Notes: generated by a model not told the origin, from the letters alone. Numbered from the stretch's first letter, positions 23,701-35,940 are shown. The stretch: 64,000 nt of DNA from Clostridium sp. (GCA_022010015.1 CP091735.1:620001-684000); one strand, 5' to 3'. Translations and numbers: made by a program.

Positions 23701-24150
23701 TTATTGCTTTAGATGCTGCTTAGCTAAGGCAATTAATTTCTTCGTTTCATCAATCATAAATAGTGGAATATTTAATACATTAGCATTATGAACAAGATTT
23801 TTTTAACGAATATCTTATAATAAGTGTTTTTTTCACCACCTACATTTTTCTTATATTCAATTATACTTGGTGAGAATACACTTTTACCAGATTTAATCTC
23901 AATTGGTATAATATCATTACCTAATTGTACCACAAAATTTTCACCCAAAGCACCTTTAAATTCCTTAAAAAGCCTATCTCCTTCTGTAAAAGCTCTATAG
24001 CTTAGCTTTGATTGACTGCGCAGCAATCCCACATCTATATGATAAATCTTAAAAAAATGACTCTTCTACATAAGCAGAAAGAGGTAAAGCTGGCTTCGAT
24101 ACCTTAAATATTCTTTTTAACAAGATTAGCATTTATTAAAAATTCTAGTC
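23701..24150 (-). pseudogene. C-terminal remnant of an AAA/DUF4143 ATPase
   Basis: Reads KVSKPALPLSAYVEESFFKI, then DVGLLRSQSKL, GALGENFVVQ, DIIPIEIKSGKSVFSPSI and ends LAKQHLKQ. This is the typical C-terminal half (DUF4143) of the ATPase family whose N-terminal AAA domain should precede it. Only ~150 residues remain and no P-loop is present before about 24150. The remnant is bracketed by repeat copies 1 and 2, which are direct repeats. Deletion through recombination between related loci is a plausible cause. Confidence 0.75.
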
Positions 24151-24189
24151 AATTATTTTTAAACTTATATTACTAATAAAAAAATGCAT

Positions 24190-24365
24190 AATAAAAACAA
24201 AAGAACAACCTTTATAGGGTTGTTCTTTGCTTAAATTGGGAGAGTTAGTTTTTCTTATGAAAAAAAGTAATTTATCATTTTTTTATGTGACAATTACTGT
24301 CTTTTTAAGACAACTTAATTATATAAATAAAATATCTATAAATTATCATAAGATTATGTGAAATT
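24190..24365 (-). ncRNA. Repeat element copy 2: candidate sRNA / 3'-UTR element
   Basis: Same order of parts as copy 1: TTTCACATAATC within 10 bases of the uxuB stop, TATAAT box, GTCTT-AAA-AAGAC, AGTAATT..AATTACT, TTTTTTC-ATAA-GAAAAA, CTAACTCTCCCAATTT, and the stem GAACAACC / GGTTGTTC (24203-24225) followed by TTTTGTTTTT on the minus strand. It serves at least as the terminator of the uronate operon. Confidence 0.65.
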
Positions 24366-24368
24366 ATG

Positions 24369-25951
24369 TTAAAGCTTATTTATTAGATTTGAAACACCAT
24401 TTTTATTAAGCATTCCCTTAAAATGAGAAACAATCTTAGAATATAATGGTGTATCTATTAGACTAATACCAAATAATTGGGCATTGCCTAATATTGAATC
24501 AAGCTCATTATGATAGGTTAGAGTTTCTCTTACGTTTTTCAATATATCCTGTAAATGTAGAAGCTCAGGATCACTACTACAATTAAATGGCTTTAAATCA
24601 TCATCAAGACCCAAAAGATATCTACACCAACCAGCAATAGCAATCGGAATATATTCAAGTGTATCAAGATCACCCTTTTTAGCTATAGCTTTAATTGTTT
24701 CACCATAACGAACAGGAATCTTAAGCGATGTGTCTGTTGCAATACGAGCAGGAGTATCAGGTATAGCCTTATTAGGAAGTCTTACATTTATAACATCATT
24801 TACAAAGTCTACAGGTGAAATAATTTTAGGATCAACTACTACCTTCATTCCCTCTTTAGCAATACCCTTAACTAAATTTGAAAGACCTTTATTAGTCATT
24901 TCCATTGCTATTGTTTCATAATTAAGCATACAGCCGTATACAGCAAGAGCAGTATGTAGGGGATTTAGACAGGTTGTAACCTTCATTGTTTCAACCATAT
25001 TTACAGTTTTACGATCTGTAAAATAAACATGTGCCTTCTCTAAGGCTGGTCTACCATTAGGGAATTTATCCTCAATAACAAGATATTCACTAACCTCAGC
25101 ATTAACAAAAGGAGCTATAAAGGTATGCTTAGCTGTAGTTATAGGCGCAATGTTAGTAAATCCAAGCTTAGCTAAATCCTCACTAATACTTAAAGCTGGG
25201 CGGGGAGTAATTTTATCAATCATTGTCCATGGGAAGGTTATTTTTAGTTTCATCATTTAAATAATCAATAAATTCTTTACTAACAAAAACCATTTTTCAT
25301 ACCATTTATTACAAATAGTTAAAACTGCATTTTGAAGCTTTTGACCATTTTGAGAGCAATTATCCATACTTACAACTGCTAAAGGATAAGCACCATTGTT
25401 AAATCTTAGCCATAATAGACTTGCTACTACAGCCATAGTATTTTTTTAGGTGTGGTTGGTCCATTTTTAAAATCTGACTCTACGACATCTAAGAATGTTC
25501 CATCCATTTTATATAGATTATAGCCCTTTTCAGTTATTGTAAAAGAAATCATTTGCAATGATTCTTTACTAAAAATGTTCTTAAGACTATCATAAGTGTT
25601 AGTGTTAGCTAAATCAACATACATTCCCTTAGCTATTGAAGCAATAACACTATAATCTGTACTAGTAGGACTCAATGATGCTAGAAGAGTTAAGCTGTCA
25701 TATTTATCATAAATATCACTAATTATTTCTTCATCAAAGGTTTCTAAAGCAATTATTCCTTTAGTAGCATAGCCATTATTTAATAAATCATTTTGTAATC
25801 TAGCGATAAATCCTCTAAAGATATTACCAGCACCAAAATGAAGCCAAATTGGTTCATTAAGGGTTTCTTCATGACATTTTAAAACATCATATTTTGGGCA
25901 TTTTATTCCCTTAGCGGCAATTTGCTTTAAGTTTTCAATTTTTAGGTCCAT
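24369..25951 (-). CDS. uxuB: D-mannonate oxidoreductase (fructuronate reductase), mannitol dehydrogenase family
   Basis: Interconverts D-fructuronate and D-mannonate with NAD(H). The N-terminal Rossmann part has HFGAGNIFRGFIARLQNDL (about 25800-25860) and KGIIALETFD. The C-terminal part has FVNAEVSEYLVIED, LNPLHTALAVYGCML (about 24925-24970) and a catalytic Lys region near GWCRYLLGLDD. About 525 codons. The start ATG overlaps the uxuA stop by one base, so the two are translationally coupled. Breaks near 25440, 25285 and 25240. Confidence 0.92.
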
Positions 25952-26998
25952 TATTTTGTTCCTTTCAATTTATCAAGAGTATCCCAAATACCATTAATAT
26001 ACATAGCACCAAGAGCTCTATCATATAAGCCATAGCCTGGCTTTGCATCTTCATCCCAAATCATTCTACCATGGTCAGGACGAATATATTTATCAAAGCC
26101 CTCATCATGAAGAGCCTCAAGCATTCCTACCATATCAAGTGAGCCACTCTTTGCATAATGAGCAGATTCCTCAAAGGAATGAGGTCCCACAAGCTTAATA
26201 TTTCTAATATGAGCAAAATGAATACGATCCATATGAGCATATTTTCTCATTAATTTGACCATATCATTATCACTTCTAGTCCCTAATGAACCACTACATA
26301 AAGTTAAGCCATTATAGTGATCATCGACTAATGATAAAAACCTATCAATATTTTCTTCACAGGTAATAATTCTTGGAATACCAAAAATAGGCCATGCTGG
26401 ATCATCAGGGTGAATTGCCATTAAAACATCATTTTCTCTAGCGCAAGGTATTATTTCCTCTAAGAATAGCTTTAGATTATTCCATAGCCCTTCTTCACCT
26501 AATTCTTTATAAGCATCAATTAATTCTTTTTACCTCACTTGGCTTATATGAAGAATCCCAGCCAGGTAGACTTAACTTAGTTGGATCTAGCTTATTAACA
26601 TCCTCTTCATAATAAACAAGAGCCTTACTACCATCACTAAGCTTATGATCAAGCTGGCTTCTTGTCCAATCAAATACTGGCATAAAATTATAGCAAATAC
26701 ATTTAACACCACATTGACCAAGAATCCTAATATTTTCTTTAAAATTATTGATGTGACGCTTATAATCACCACGTCTTAGCTTGATATCCTCACTTACAGG
26801 TACTGATTCAATAACTTCCATTGTAAGACCATAGCTATTAATATATTCCTTTAGCTTTTTAACCTCTTCAATAGGCCAAATCTCACCAACTGGCACTGAA
26901 TAAAGAGCTGTAACAACACCAGTCATACCCGGAATTTGTCTAATATATTCCAAGGTATTTTTATCATCATAACCATACCATCTAAATGTCAATTTCAT
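25951..26998 (-). CDS. uxuA: Mannonate dehydratase
   Basis: Dehydrates D-mannonate to 2-keto-3-deoxygluconate in the hexuronate pathway. The N-terminus MKLTFRWYGYDDKNTLEYIR, then GVKCICYNFMPVFDWTR, MAIHPDDPAWPIFGIPRI (about 26365-26420), LCSGSLGTR, IHFAHIRNIK and RPDHGRMIW carry the family metal ligands and catalytic residues. About 350 residues, normal. The start at 26998 has GGAG nine bases upstream, which favours it over an in-frame TTG at 27004. One break near 26528. Confidence 0.96.
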
Positions 26999-27012
26999 GA
27001 GCAATCACTCCT

Positions 27013-28943
27013 TTAATTTATACTATTTGCTGCGTCGTAAGCAGTTTTTGTAGCAGTTTCAATACTACAAGGACTGCCATCCTTACAATCGCCAACATAT
27101 AAAATGTTAGCCTTAACATCACTTAAGTCAATTGTATTCTTTTTACTTGCAAGAGCATTAATAACTGTTTCACATTCAATTTTAACCTCTTCATTATTAA
27201 GATCTCTTGCTAAAAACATAATTAGAGCCAATTTCTTCAATCTTAGTATTTGTTAAAACCTTAACATTATACTTTTTTTAAATTCTTCTAAAAATAGTTG
27301 GTAAAATTGTATTTGATTCTTCCTTAGCAATACGATCTTGCATTTCTATGATTGTTACATCATAGCCTCTATTAATCAAATATTCAGCACATTCAACACC
27401 AACAAGACCTCCACCACAAATAGCTATTCTACCATATGGGAAGGTTTTTTTAGCAAGAACATTCCAAGAATCAATAGCATTATCAATTCCTTTAATTCCT
27501 GGATGAGCATTTCTAGCTCCTATAGCCACTATTATATCCTCAAATTCCTTGGCATCAAGAGCTGTAAATTCATGATTATATAAAATGTTAATATTGTATT
27601 CCTTAATAATAGCATCATAGAATCCACAAATTCTATTCATTTCTTCCTTGCGAGGAGGAACACTTGCAATTCTAAGCTGACCATATAAGGAATCACTCTT
27701 TTCATATACTGTTACATCGTGTCCCTTTAATGCTAAAACTCTAGCAGCCTCAAGTCCAGCAATTCCTGCACCAACAACTGCTACCTTGTGCTTTCTTGTA
27801 GGCATAGTTATTTCACGTTTAAATTCATAACCATTTTCAGGATTTAGTACGCATGATAAAAATCTTCTACTTTGGATAGCATCAGTACAGCCCTTATTAC
27901 ACATAATACACTTTCTAATTAAATTTTGTTGTCCTAAAGCCGTTTTATTAACTATATCTGGATCAGCTAAAAGAGGTCTTCCTAAAGCAACAATATCACA
28001 AATATTGTTTTCAAGTAATCTATTAGCCATATCCACATCAACAATTCTACCCACCATAGATACAGGAATATCAACAGCATCCTTAATCATTTTACATTCA
28101 TTAGTCATAAATGCATATCTACGCATTCCCATAGCAGGAATTGTATCATTCATATTGCCTGTATGATTTGCTTGAGCTACATGAATCATATTAACACCAT
28201 GAGCCTCTAATATCTTAGCAAATTCTACGGCCTCTTCAATAACAAGTCCACCTTTACCTTGAAGACTTCCATCAGCTCTTCTTGTAACTATTGGTAGTTT
28301 ATATTCAATAGTAACTGTATCAGAAGCTTTTTTAATGGCATCAACAACTGCTAAAAGCAAAACGAATTCTATTTTTCAAAGCTTCCACCATATTCATCAT
28401 TTCTCTTATTTAAAATTGTTGAGCATAAAGATCCTACTAAACGATCACCATGAACCTCAATAACATCAATTCCTGCTTTAATTGCTCTTTTAACACAAGC
28501 TGTAATACTATCAAGAATTCTAGTTATTTGTTCTTCATTTACCTCATTTACATAATGAAGCATATCATAATGAAGCTTAGCATAAAGCTCATCTCTTTTT
28601 CCTTCTTTAAACATTTGCATTAAAGCAAAGGCATCATACTCAGGATGGAAGATTTGAACTCCCACCTTACAATCATATTGATGAAGAGTATCAGCTAATT
28701 TCTTAAATGAAGGAATTTGCTCATCTGAATATAGCTTAGGAGTTGGTGAAAACGTAGGAATTGGTACAACATCACCAATTACCACATATGAAACTCCTCC
28801 CATTGCAAGGCGTTTATAAAAATTTAATGATTGCTCACCTATTGAGCCATCCTTCTCTTCATATCCAGTTGTAAGAGGAGGGAACATTACTCTATTTTTT
28901 TAAGGTTATATTACCTACATTAATTTTTTTCTAATAGTTTCAT
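27013..28943 (-). CDS. Old-yellow-enzyme/Fe-S/FAD oxidoreductase (FadH-like enoate reductase family)
   Basis: Three domains in order: an FMN TIM barrel (start MKLLEKINVGNITLKNRV, MFPPLTTGY, DVIEVHGDRLVGSL, ALGRPLLADPD), a 4Fe-4S site CIMCNKGCTDAIQSRRFLSC (about 27840-27905), and FAD/NAD-binding domains with VAVVGAGIAGLEAARVLALKG and IAICGGGLVGVECAEYL. The family reduces activated C=C bonds such as dienoyl-CoA, cinnamates or flavonoids. Sitting between an esterase and uxuA, it probably acts on an unsaturated aglycone or sugar acid taken up by this operon (inference). About 640 residues. Breaks near 28900, 28370, 27270 and 27220. Confidence 0.88.
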
Positions 28944-28957
28944 TTTTTTCTCCTTAA

Positions 28958-29693
28958 TTGTTAATTTTTTTAAGATTTCCTTTAAAGCTGCTTCAATTTC
29001 CTGCTGCCATAGCTCCCAGTTATGACCAAATCCTTCTTTAAATTTATAGCTAATGCCCTTATTACACTCTAGTAAATAGTCATTAAATAGGACACTATCC
29101 TTATAAATAAAATCTTTAGTTCCAATGCTTAAATAAACATTAGTATTATCATCCTTAAGATCAGCTACTAGCTCATGAAGTGATTTAGTACCTAGGCTTT
29201 GTTCTAATTCTTTATTATCTGGTCTTGTAGCTGGCGATAAGGCTATACAGCCCTCATAGGAATCCTTATATAAAAGATAGTTATGCAAAGCGCCATATCC
29301 ACCCATTGAGCAGCCACAAATATATTTTTGCTTATTAAAGCAGGAAAAGTTACCAAATAGAAAATCAGGAAGCTCATAATTAATATAGCTTTCCCAAGCA
29401 TCTATTGGCGAATAATTTAAATACCATTTATTTTCGCCACCAATCATTGCTAGACATAAACCATATTTTTTTCAGCTAAATCCTCAATATTGGAATGAGA
29501 TTCCCATGCATATTTTGATTCTCCAAAGCCACCAAGCAATATCATTAATGGATATTTTTTTTGCTTATCCTGATATGGAGTAAGACTTTGTTCCTTAATG
29601 GTTTCACCTAAATTCATAGAAGGAACAAATAAAACTATCTCTGATTTTCTAAGTAAATATTTTTGATTGAAATTCTAATACTAATCTTGCCAT
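28958..29693 (-). CDS. Alpha/beta-hydrolase esterase (EstA/esterase D type)
   Basis: The nucleophile elbow is GCSMGGYGALHNYLL (about 29275-29320). The acid is in SIGTKDFIYKD and the catalytic His in KEGFGHNWELWQ (about 29005-29035). The N-terminal strand reads PLMILLGGFGESKYAWESH. No signal peptide, so it acts in the cytoplasm. About 245 residues, as in tributyrin/acetyl-esterase families. It probably removes acyl or aryl esters from the imported uronic-acid compound; position between the importer and the flavoprotein supports that (inference). Breaks near 29665, 29470 and 28970. Confidence 0.85.
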
Positions 29694-29741
29694 ATTTTTC
29701 ACCTGTTTTCTTTAATCCTTATAGCATTTAAGGAAGGAAAG

Positions 29742-29769
29742 AGCCCTAGGCCTAAAAAAGCTTAGGGCT
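29742..29769 (-). terminator. Intercistronic stem-loop after the solute-binding protein gene
   Basis: Stem AGCCCTA / TAGGGCT with interior AGG and a T6 loop. The minus strand lacks a good T run afterwards, so it is more likely a partial terminator or mRNA stabiliser that keeps the binding protein more abundant than the downstream enzymes. Confidence 0.55.
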
Positions 29770-29777
29770 TTATTACA

Positions 29778-31015
29778 TTATAGCTTTGCAGCTAAATTAT
29801 TTAATGTTGAATCATCAAATAGTTTTTGAAGTGCAGCACTTGTCTTAATATCATCAAATGTTGCTTTCTTGTATGAGAAGCTTGCAGAAACAGTGCATGC
29901 CTTATCAAAATCAGCCTTATTAGTTGCGAACCAATATGTTTGATTAATATTTAAAGCCTTACCATTATCACGAATTGCTTCACCATTAAATGCCTTTGCA
30001 GTAACTGCAAGAATTGCTTCATTGATAGCACCAAACTTACCAACAAGATATGGATCATGGCTAACCTTAAAGGCATTAACCTTTGATGTAGCATCAGCCT
30101 GATACCACTTATCATAATCACTTACAAATGAATCAATTGTACCAAATCTAGTTGCCTTTGATAAAGCACCATATTGAGCAAACATATTTAATAAATAATT
30201 GCCATTACATGTTGTAATTACAGCACATGGATTCTTCATTAAAATACCAGTACATTGAGTAATTAAGGCATTCATATTTGCAAGATTATTTCCCATAATA
30301 GCTACCTTGTCCTTTAAAAGAGAATCAGCAGTATATGTTACAGTCCATTTAGAGCTATCTGATTCATTATCACCATTAACAGTAACACCAGCCTCATTTA
30401 AAGCTTGCTTAATTCCCTTCCAACGATATGTCATTTGATGAGCAAGTGATAATCCGTGATAATCAGCTGGCCATACAGCTAAGGTATCAGTTGTACCATC
30501 AGGTAAAACAGAATCAGATTTATAATATTCATTAATAAAATATTTAGTCATATTATAGGCTTGTTGTTGCTCTTGTTCAGGAGATGGAGCAATTTGACCT
30601 AAGAAATAAGGACTATCCTTATATTCATCAAATGTTTCTGATGAAACTGTTGATCCACTATAGCCAACATAGATTTCACTATCAACACAATACTCTAATA
30701 CACTTTCCTTACCATCCATCTCAAAATTACAAATAACAGCATTACAGCCAGCTGCAACAAGCTTTTCAGCACATGTCTTATAATAAGTTGGATCTTGACC
30801 TTGGAATTGTTCATAAACCATTGTTACTCCATATTCCTTAGCAAGCGTATTCCAATGCTCCTGGAATGACTTTGTTTCTCCACCAATTGTTCCTGGTAAA
30901 ATTACACCAACCTTACCATCCTCAATAATTTTTCCCCCATCATTGTTTTTGCCACAGCTTGCAAGAGATAAAACTGCTAAGCCTAAGGCTCCCATAGCTA
31001 CAAACTTTTTTTCAT
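29778..31015 (-). CDS. Sugar-type ABC transporter solute-binding lipoprotein
   Basis: Corrected start MKKFVAMGALGLAVLSLASC gives a lipoprotein signal with lipobox LASC. The mature protein has GKVGVILPGTIGGETKSFQ, VAAGCNAVICNFEMDGKE and GYSGSTVSSETFD, a periplasmic-binding-protein type I fold (Peripla_BP_4-like/BMP-like). About 412 residues. AGAGG lies upstream of the ATG. It is encoded after the two permeases; the ligand is probably a uronic acid or uronate-containing oligosaccharide because of the downstream uxu genes. Confidence 0.88.
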
Positions 31016-31072
31016 TTTTTTAGTACCTCTACTTTCTTCCATATTTTTGATAGTTTGTATATTTTTTTATTT

Positions 31073-32096
31073 TTAATTTTTTATTGTTGTAACCCAACGA
31101 GTCCAGTTAACCATATATGTTAGGATTACAAATATTAAAAGTGATGTTATTAAAGAGATAGTTGAGCTTTCAACACCAAAGCGAACTAATCCTTCCTTAA
31201 ATAGACAAACGCTTATAACACCTAAAATTAAACCAACAACCTCATTTGAATGCTTTGCAATCAAACCACCAAGGAAAATTGGTAGGAAATTTTGCATTAC
31301 TGCCATTGCTGTTCCTAGATTAGTTGAAATAGATATCTTCGCCTGATTAATAGAATAAATGTAAGTATAAACAGCGATTAATGCACCAGCTAATCCATAA
31401 CAAATAATAGCATTTTTTTAATTTCTTTAACACCTGTATCAACAGCTACCTTTTGACCATATAAAATAGATAACTTATCATGTCCAAATTTTTGAATATT
31501 TTTAAGGTAATCAACATGTAAATTGAAATACCAACAACTACTACTAGCATAAAGTAACGATTTATAATCATAGGATATAAGCTAGGCGCTATAGCTGCAG
31601 AAATATCAACTGAGCCCTTACCACTAGTAAGAATATAAGCAAAGCCTTCATAAATTAAACATACACCAAGTGATACAACAATTGCTGGTATTTTCAACAC
31701 TGTAAATACTAAACCACTTAGCAAGCCTAAGCCTATACCATAGACAATACTTAATAAAAGGTAAACAATCGCAAAACCATGAAAATCCTTATTTGGTAAG
31801 CTTAACCAAGCCAAAACACAAGCTAAAATACCAACAGCGCCAAGTGAGAAATCCATCCTACCACTATTCATATTAGTATTTAAGGCAAAGCAGGCAATTA
31901 GTACAGTAATCATTGTAATGAGTAAGTTATTAAATATAACCTGATCTCCATATAAGCCTGTTCCTGAAGAAACACTTCCAAATAGCATAAATAGGAATCC
32001 GATTAATGGAAATATAACAACAACAATCAAATCCTTGAATGTTTTTTTAGTTTTAGGAGCAACATATCTTTTTTTACTTAAAGTCTTTAATTCCAT
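31073..32096 (-). CDS. Sugar ABC transporter permease (RbsC/BPD_transp_2 type), second
   Basis: A hydrophobic protein of ~340 residues with the RbsC-family features TNMNSGRMDFSLGAVGILAC (about 31830-31890) and VLKIPAIVVSLGVCLIYEG. The C-terminal half continues with NLGTAMAVMQNFLPIFLGG, as in ribose-type permeases. GGTAGGTGATACA precedes the ATG, and the start lies eight bases after the first permease stop. Breaks near 31500 and 31415. Confidence 0.9.
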
Positions 32097-32104
32097 TGTA
32101 TCAC

Positions 32105-33102
32105 CTACCACATCATCTCTATTGCTGGTAAACGATTTGTACGATTACCAACAGTATTTAAGGAAACAATTGCTAGGAATAAAATTCCTTTAACAAATGA
32201 TTCATAATTTGTTATACCGGCAAAGCCACTTACACGTCCAATTGCAACTAATAGATAGCTTATCAAGGTAGCTGTAAGTCCACCAAATATTGCAGCACTT
32301 ATTTTACTTTTAGGTCCACCAGTTGTTTGCATTCCACCAAATACAACTGCCAAAATTACATCAAGACCAATTGTTGAACAAGAGCTTGCAGAAATTGTTC
32401 TACTTCTTACAATATATAATGTAGCACCAACACCTATTGCTATACCTGCAATGAAGAAGGTAATAATTCCTTGCTTAGTAATATTTACACCTGTATACTT
32501 TGAAGAAACACTATTACATCCAATCATTTTGTTTTTTCTTCCAACAGGAGTAAGCTTGAAGATAAAGCTTGTAAATAAGAATAACGCTAAAATTACACCA
32601 AAATAGAAAATAAATACATCAAATTGCTTAATACCAGTAACCTTTATTGTTTGGGTTGCTGTATTTTCCAAAATATTTGATAAAATTGCGCTAAGTACAC
32701 TACTCATTGCTAGGGTTGTTACCATTACTGGAAGCTTTAAAACATTTGCAAGACCTGCATTAATAAGTTCAATAACAACACCTATTATGATAGCAACAAT
32801 TAATACTAAAAACATATTCTTTGTGCTATTCCATATCATAGCTCCCATAGCTGCAGCTAAAGCTGTACCACCACCAAGTGACATATCAAAGCTCTTCATC
32901 GAATAAATAAATACACCACCAAGAGCTACTGCAATAATTATAGAGCTTCCCTCTAATATTTTTCTTATATTCAATCTTTATGCCACCAATAACACAAACA
33001 AGAATATAGGCAATAACTAAAATCAAGAAGCAAAACATTGATACCTTAGATAACCAGAAGCTTCGATCTCTTATTGTTTTTTTCAAATGAGCTTGTTGAC
33101 AT
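32105..33102 (-). CDS. Sugar ABC transporter permease (RbsC/BPD_transp_2 type), first
   Basis: Reconstructed start MSTSSFEKTIRDRSFWLSK, then membrane segments FCFLILVIAYILVCVIGG and others. The family signature region is SMKSFDMSLGGGTALAAAMG (about 32840-32900) with LKLPVMVTTLAMSSVLSAIL, and TIGLDVILAVVFGGMQTTGG is near the C-terminus. About 332 residues. It directly follows the coiled-coil gene, and its stop TAG is close to the second permease start. Breaks near 33080 and 32955. Confidence 0.88.
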
Positions 33103-33106
33103 CGCT

Positions 33107-33720
33107 TCAACATTTTTTTAGTTTTTTTAAATTAGAAATTATGCTTGGCTTTAATCTTATTTGCGATTCAAGCTTAACATATTCATTTCTTAAATCTAAA
33201 AGCTCCTTTTTGCACACTAGCTCATCCTCAAGTCTATTTTTTTGATATTAGTTTTAAGAGCTCTTTTACGTTTAATATCAATTCCATTTTTTTCTTATTT
33301 GATATTCTTTTTTTATCAAGCTCTAAAGAATTAATTTCCTTTAAATTAGCTGCATATTCACTTTCAATTTGCTTTGTAATATCATTATGCTCTTCTTTTA
33401 CAAGAGAAATGTTCTTTCTAACATTTTCTTTAACCTTTATTTCCCATTCATGATATTCCTTATTTAATAAATCTAAAGCCTGGGCTCTAATTTTTTTATC
33501 TTCTGGCTCAATACTTTTTTTGATATAAATAGGCTTTATTCATTTGAGCCTTCAAATCAATAATAGCTTTTTCATCATGTCTTTTTTTAGCTATAGCTAA
33601 TTCGTTTTTTAAAGCTTGATATTTAGTTTTTCCATTTTCGCGAAGCTTATTTAAGCTTGCAATATTTTCTGTTATTTCTACACTGAATTTAATATCATCA
33701 GAAATCTTCTTTATTTCCAT
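33107..33720 (-). CDS. Coiled-coil protein encoded inside the ABC importer operon
   Basis: About 205 residues, almost entirely charged heptad-like helix with no membrane segment or signal: MEIKKISDDIKFSVEITENI, RHDEKAIIDLKAQMNKAYL, NDITKQIESEYAANLKEINS and LEDELVCKKELLDLRNEYVK. It starts 17 bases after the ATPase stop and ends just before the first permease, so it belongs to the importer operon. I know of no standard subunit of this kind in ribose-type importers. The neighbouring ATPase carries a coiled-coil insertion of similar composition, so the two may interact. Confidence 0.7.
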
Positions 33721-33736
33721 CCTAAATACATCCTTT

Positions 33737-35812
33737 CTATAGCATATATTCAACAATTTGCTCTTGAGCTAAATCATTACTACGTGGGAATTCATGAGCA
33801 ATTTGACCATTCTTCATTATTATCAATCTGTCGCTCATTCCGATTAATTCAGGTAATTCCTCAGAAATCATCAGTATAGCATAACCTTCATTTTTAAGCT
33901 TAATCATAAGCTGATAAATAAACTGCTTAACACCAATATCAACACCACGGGTTGGACAATCTAAAATTAAAATCTTTGATTCATTTCCAAGCCATTTACC
34001 AAGAGAAACCTTTTGCTTGTTACCACCAGATAATGTTCTTACTAAATCACTACTGCTATTACATTTGATTTGAAGATAATCAACTTGGTTCTTAACAATT
34101 TCACTTTCTTTACGTTTAGAAACAACACATTTAAATTTTTAAAAATATTATTAATTGAAGCAAGAGCAATATTATTATAAATTGAATCATTTAAAGCCAA
34201 AGCTTCAACATCTCTATCCTTAGGAAGATAGCCAATTTTATTTTTCATTGCTACTAATTCATTTTTAACAATTATATCTAGATTTTCTCCTGTTAAAAAC
34301 CGTACCGCTACTTGGATGAATAGCTCCAAATAATATCTTTCCTAAATCATGCATACCACAATCAGATAAGCCACCAATTCCAACAATCTCTCCAGCATGA
34401 AGATCTAAATTAACATTCTTTAAACGTCCATTTAAATTAATATCTTTAGCTGATAATAATATTTCTTCTCTTCTTGATGGAGTATAATCAGCACGATAAT
34501 AATCACCCTTTAATTCACGACCTATCATATATTTCTTAATTAAATTAGGATCGTATTCAGCTTTAGTCATATTCGCAACAATTGAGCCATCTCTTAAAAC
34601 TGTAAGAGTATCACATTTATCCATTATTTCATCTAAATCATGAGAAATAAATAAAAACCGCTTTACCATTATTTTTTTAATTCGTTCATTTTTCTTATAA
34701 AGAATTTGTCTACCATCTTCACTTAAAGCAGTAGTAGTCTCATCGACAATAAAAATATCAGGATCCTTAGCTAAAACCTTAGCAATTTCAACTAGCTTTC
34801 TACTTTGAATGTCATACATTCCCATTGGCATTTTCGGATTAATATTATAAACACCAATATTAGCCAAAATTTGCTTAGCATGTCTATTTAGCTTATTTTT
34901 GGTTTACTACCTTACCAAAAAAACAAGTCTTAACCAAAAAAATTCTTAAATTTTGTTTTTAACACTTATATCTGCTAAAGCTTCTAATTCATTAATTAGA
35001 TTAATTTTATAATTATTTATACTTCTTAAATCATTTGCTATAGCAGCTAAATCATTTTTGATAGCTTAAATCTAAAGCATTTCTTTTTTTATCTTGTATT
35101 CCTTTTTATATAAAGATAAATAATATTTATACTGCTTATTTTTTTATGAGAATCATCGATTGAAGAATCATTATTTATCTCTTCAAATATTTTTCTTACT
35201 TTTTATCATCATATTCTTTAATAATAACATCTAGCTTAGTATCATATTCATTTTTTTAATGATGTAATATAATTCTTCTTTTTTTGAATTATGCTCTAAA
35301 GCAATTTTTTTAGCAAATTCATTAATTGCTTTTTTTACCATCCTTAACATTTGATTCTTTAGCTTTTTATTAAGGAAATATATTTATCTTTAATATTTGT
35401 AAGAGGCTTTAAATCAATATCAAAGAACCTAGAGAATGAAACAATTTTATTTTTTTCTCAAAGAAATTAACGCCACTAAATTGATCAAGTTCACATAAAA
35501 AGATATTTTCAGCTACGCTTATTCCTGAAATTGTTCCATTTTCCTGAACTGCAATTCCAATACCATTATTTAGGGCATCCATCATAGATTTAGGATTCCA
35601 TTCTTGACCCTTAAATGTCATAGTTCCACTATTTTTAAAGTAGATACCTGTCATTATCTGGCTCATTGTTGATTTTCCACTACCATTTTCTCCAATAAAA
35701 CCACGAATTTCATGAGGATAAATATTAATATCTACATCGTTTAAAGCTATTGTTGGACCAAATCGCTTTTACAATATGAGTCGCACTAAAAAAATTGGTT
35801 TTTTTCCTGCAT
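33737..35812 (-). CDS. RbsA-type tandem ABC ATPase with a coiled-coil insertion
   Basis: Two ABC modules as in sugar importers. Module 1: GFIGENGSGKSTMSQIMTG (Walker A, about 35645-35700), GIGIAVQENGTISGISVAEN, KLVEIAKVLAKDPDIFIVDE (about 34735-34795). Module 2: ELVAMKNKIGYLPKDRD, LSGGNKQKVSLGKWLGNESK (about 33980-34040), CPTRGVDIGVKQ. Between ENIFLCELDQF (about 35500) and HAKQILANIG (about 34875) module 1 carries ~170 extra residues, mostly Lys/Glu/Asn-rich coiled coil. Family members have ~35 residues there. The chosen ATG at 35812 has AGGAAGG upstream; another ATG lies at 35836. Many breaks fall within the insertion. Confidence 0.88.
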
Positions 35813-35925
35813 TTTTTTATTACCTTCCTTGCTCATCGCTTTTTTTACATATACATTTTTATCAATATTTTATAGCTATTTTTAATACATATTCTTAAGC
35901 ATAAATATAGCAGTTTTTTTAATAA

Positions 35926-35940
35926 TATAAGCGTTTTTCA
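35926..35940 (-). promoter_or_regulatory. Possible catabolite-responsive (cre-like) site upstream of the uronate operon
   Basis: TATAAGCGTTTTTCA resembles the CcpA consensus TGNAARCGNWWWCA apart from one mismatch and one extra T in the T run. It lies ~115 bases upstream of the ATPase start, in the divergent region with the AraC-GH39 gene. The AAGCGTTTTT core also occurs before other minus-strand genes (about 1135, 40733, 47500). Confidence 0.35.
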
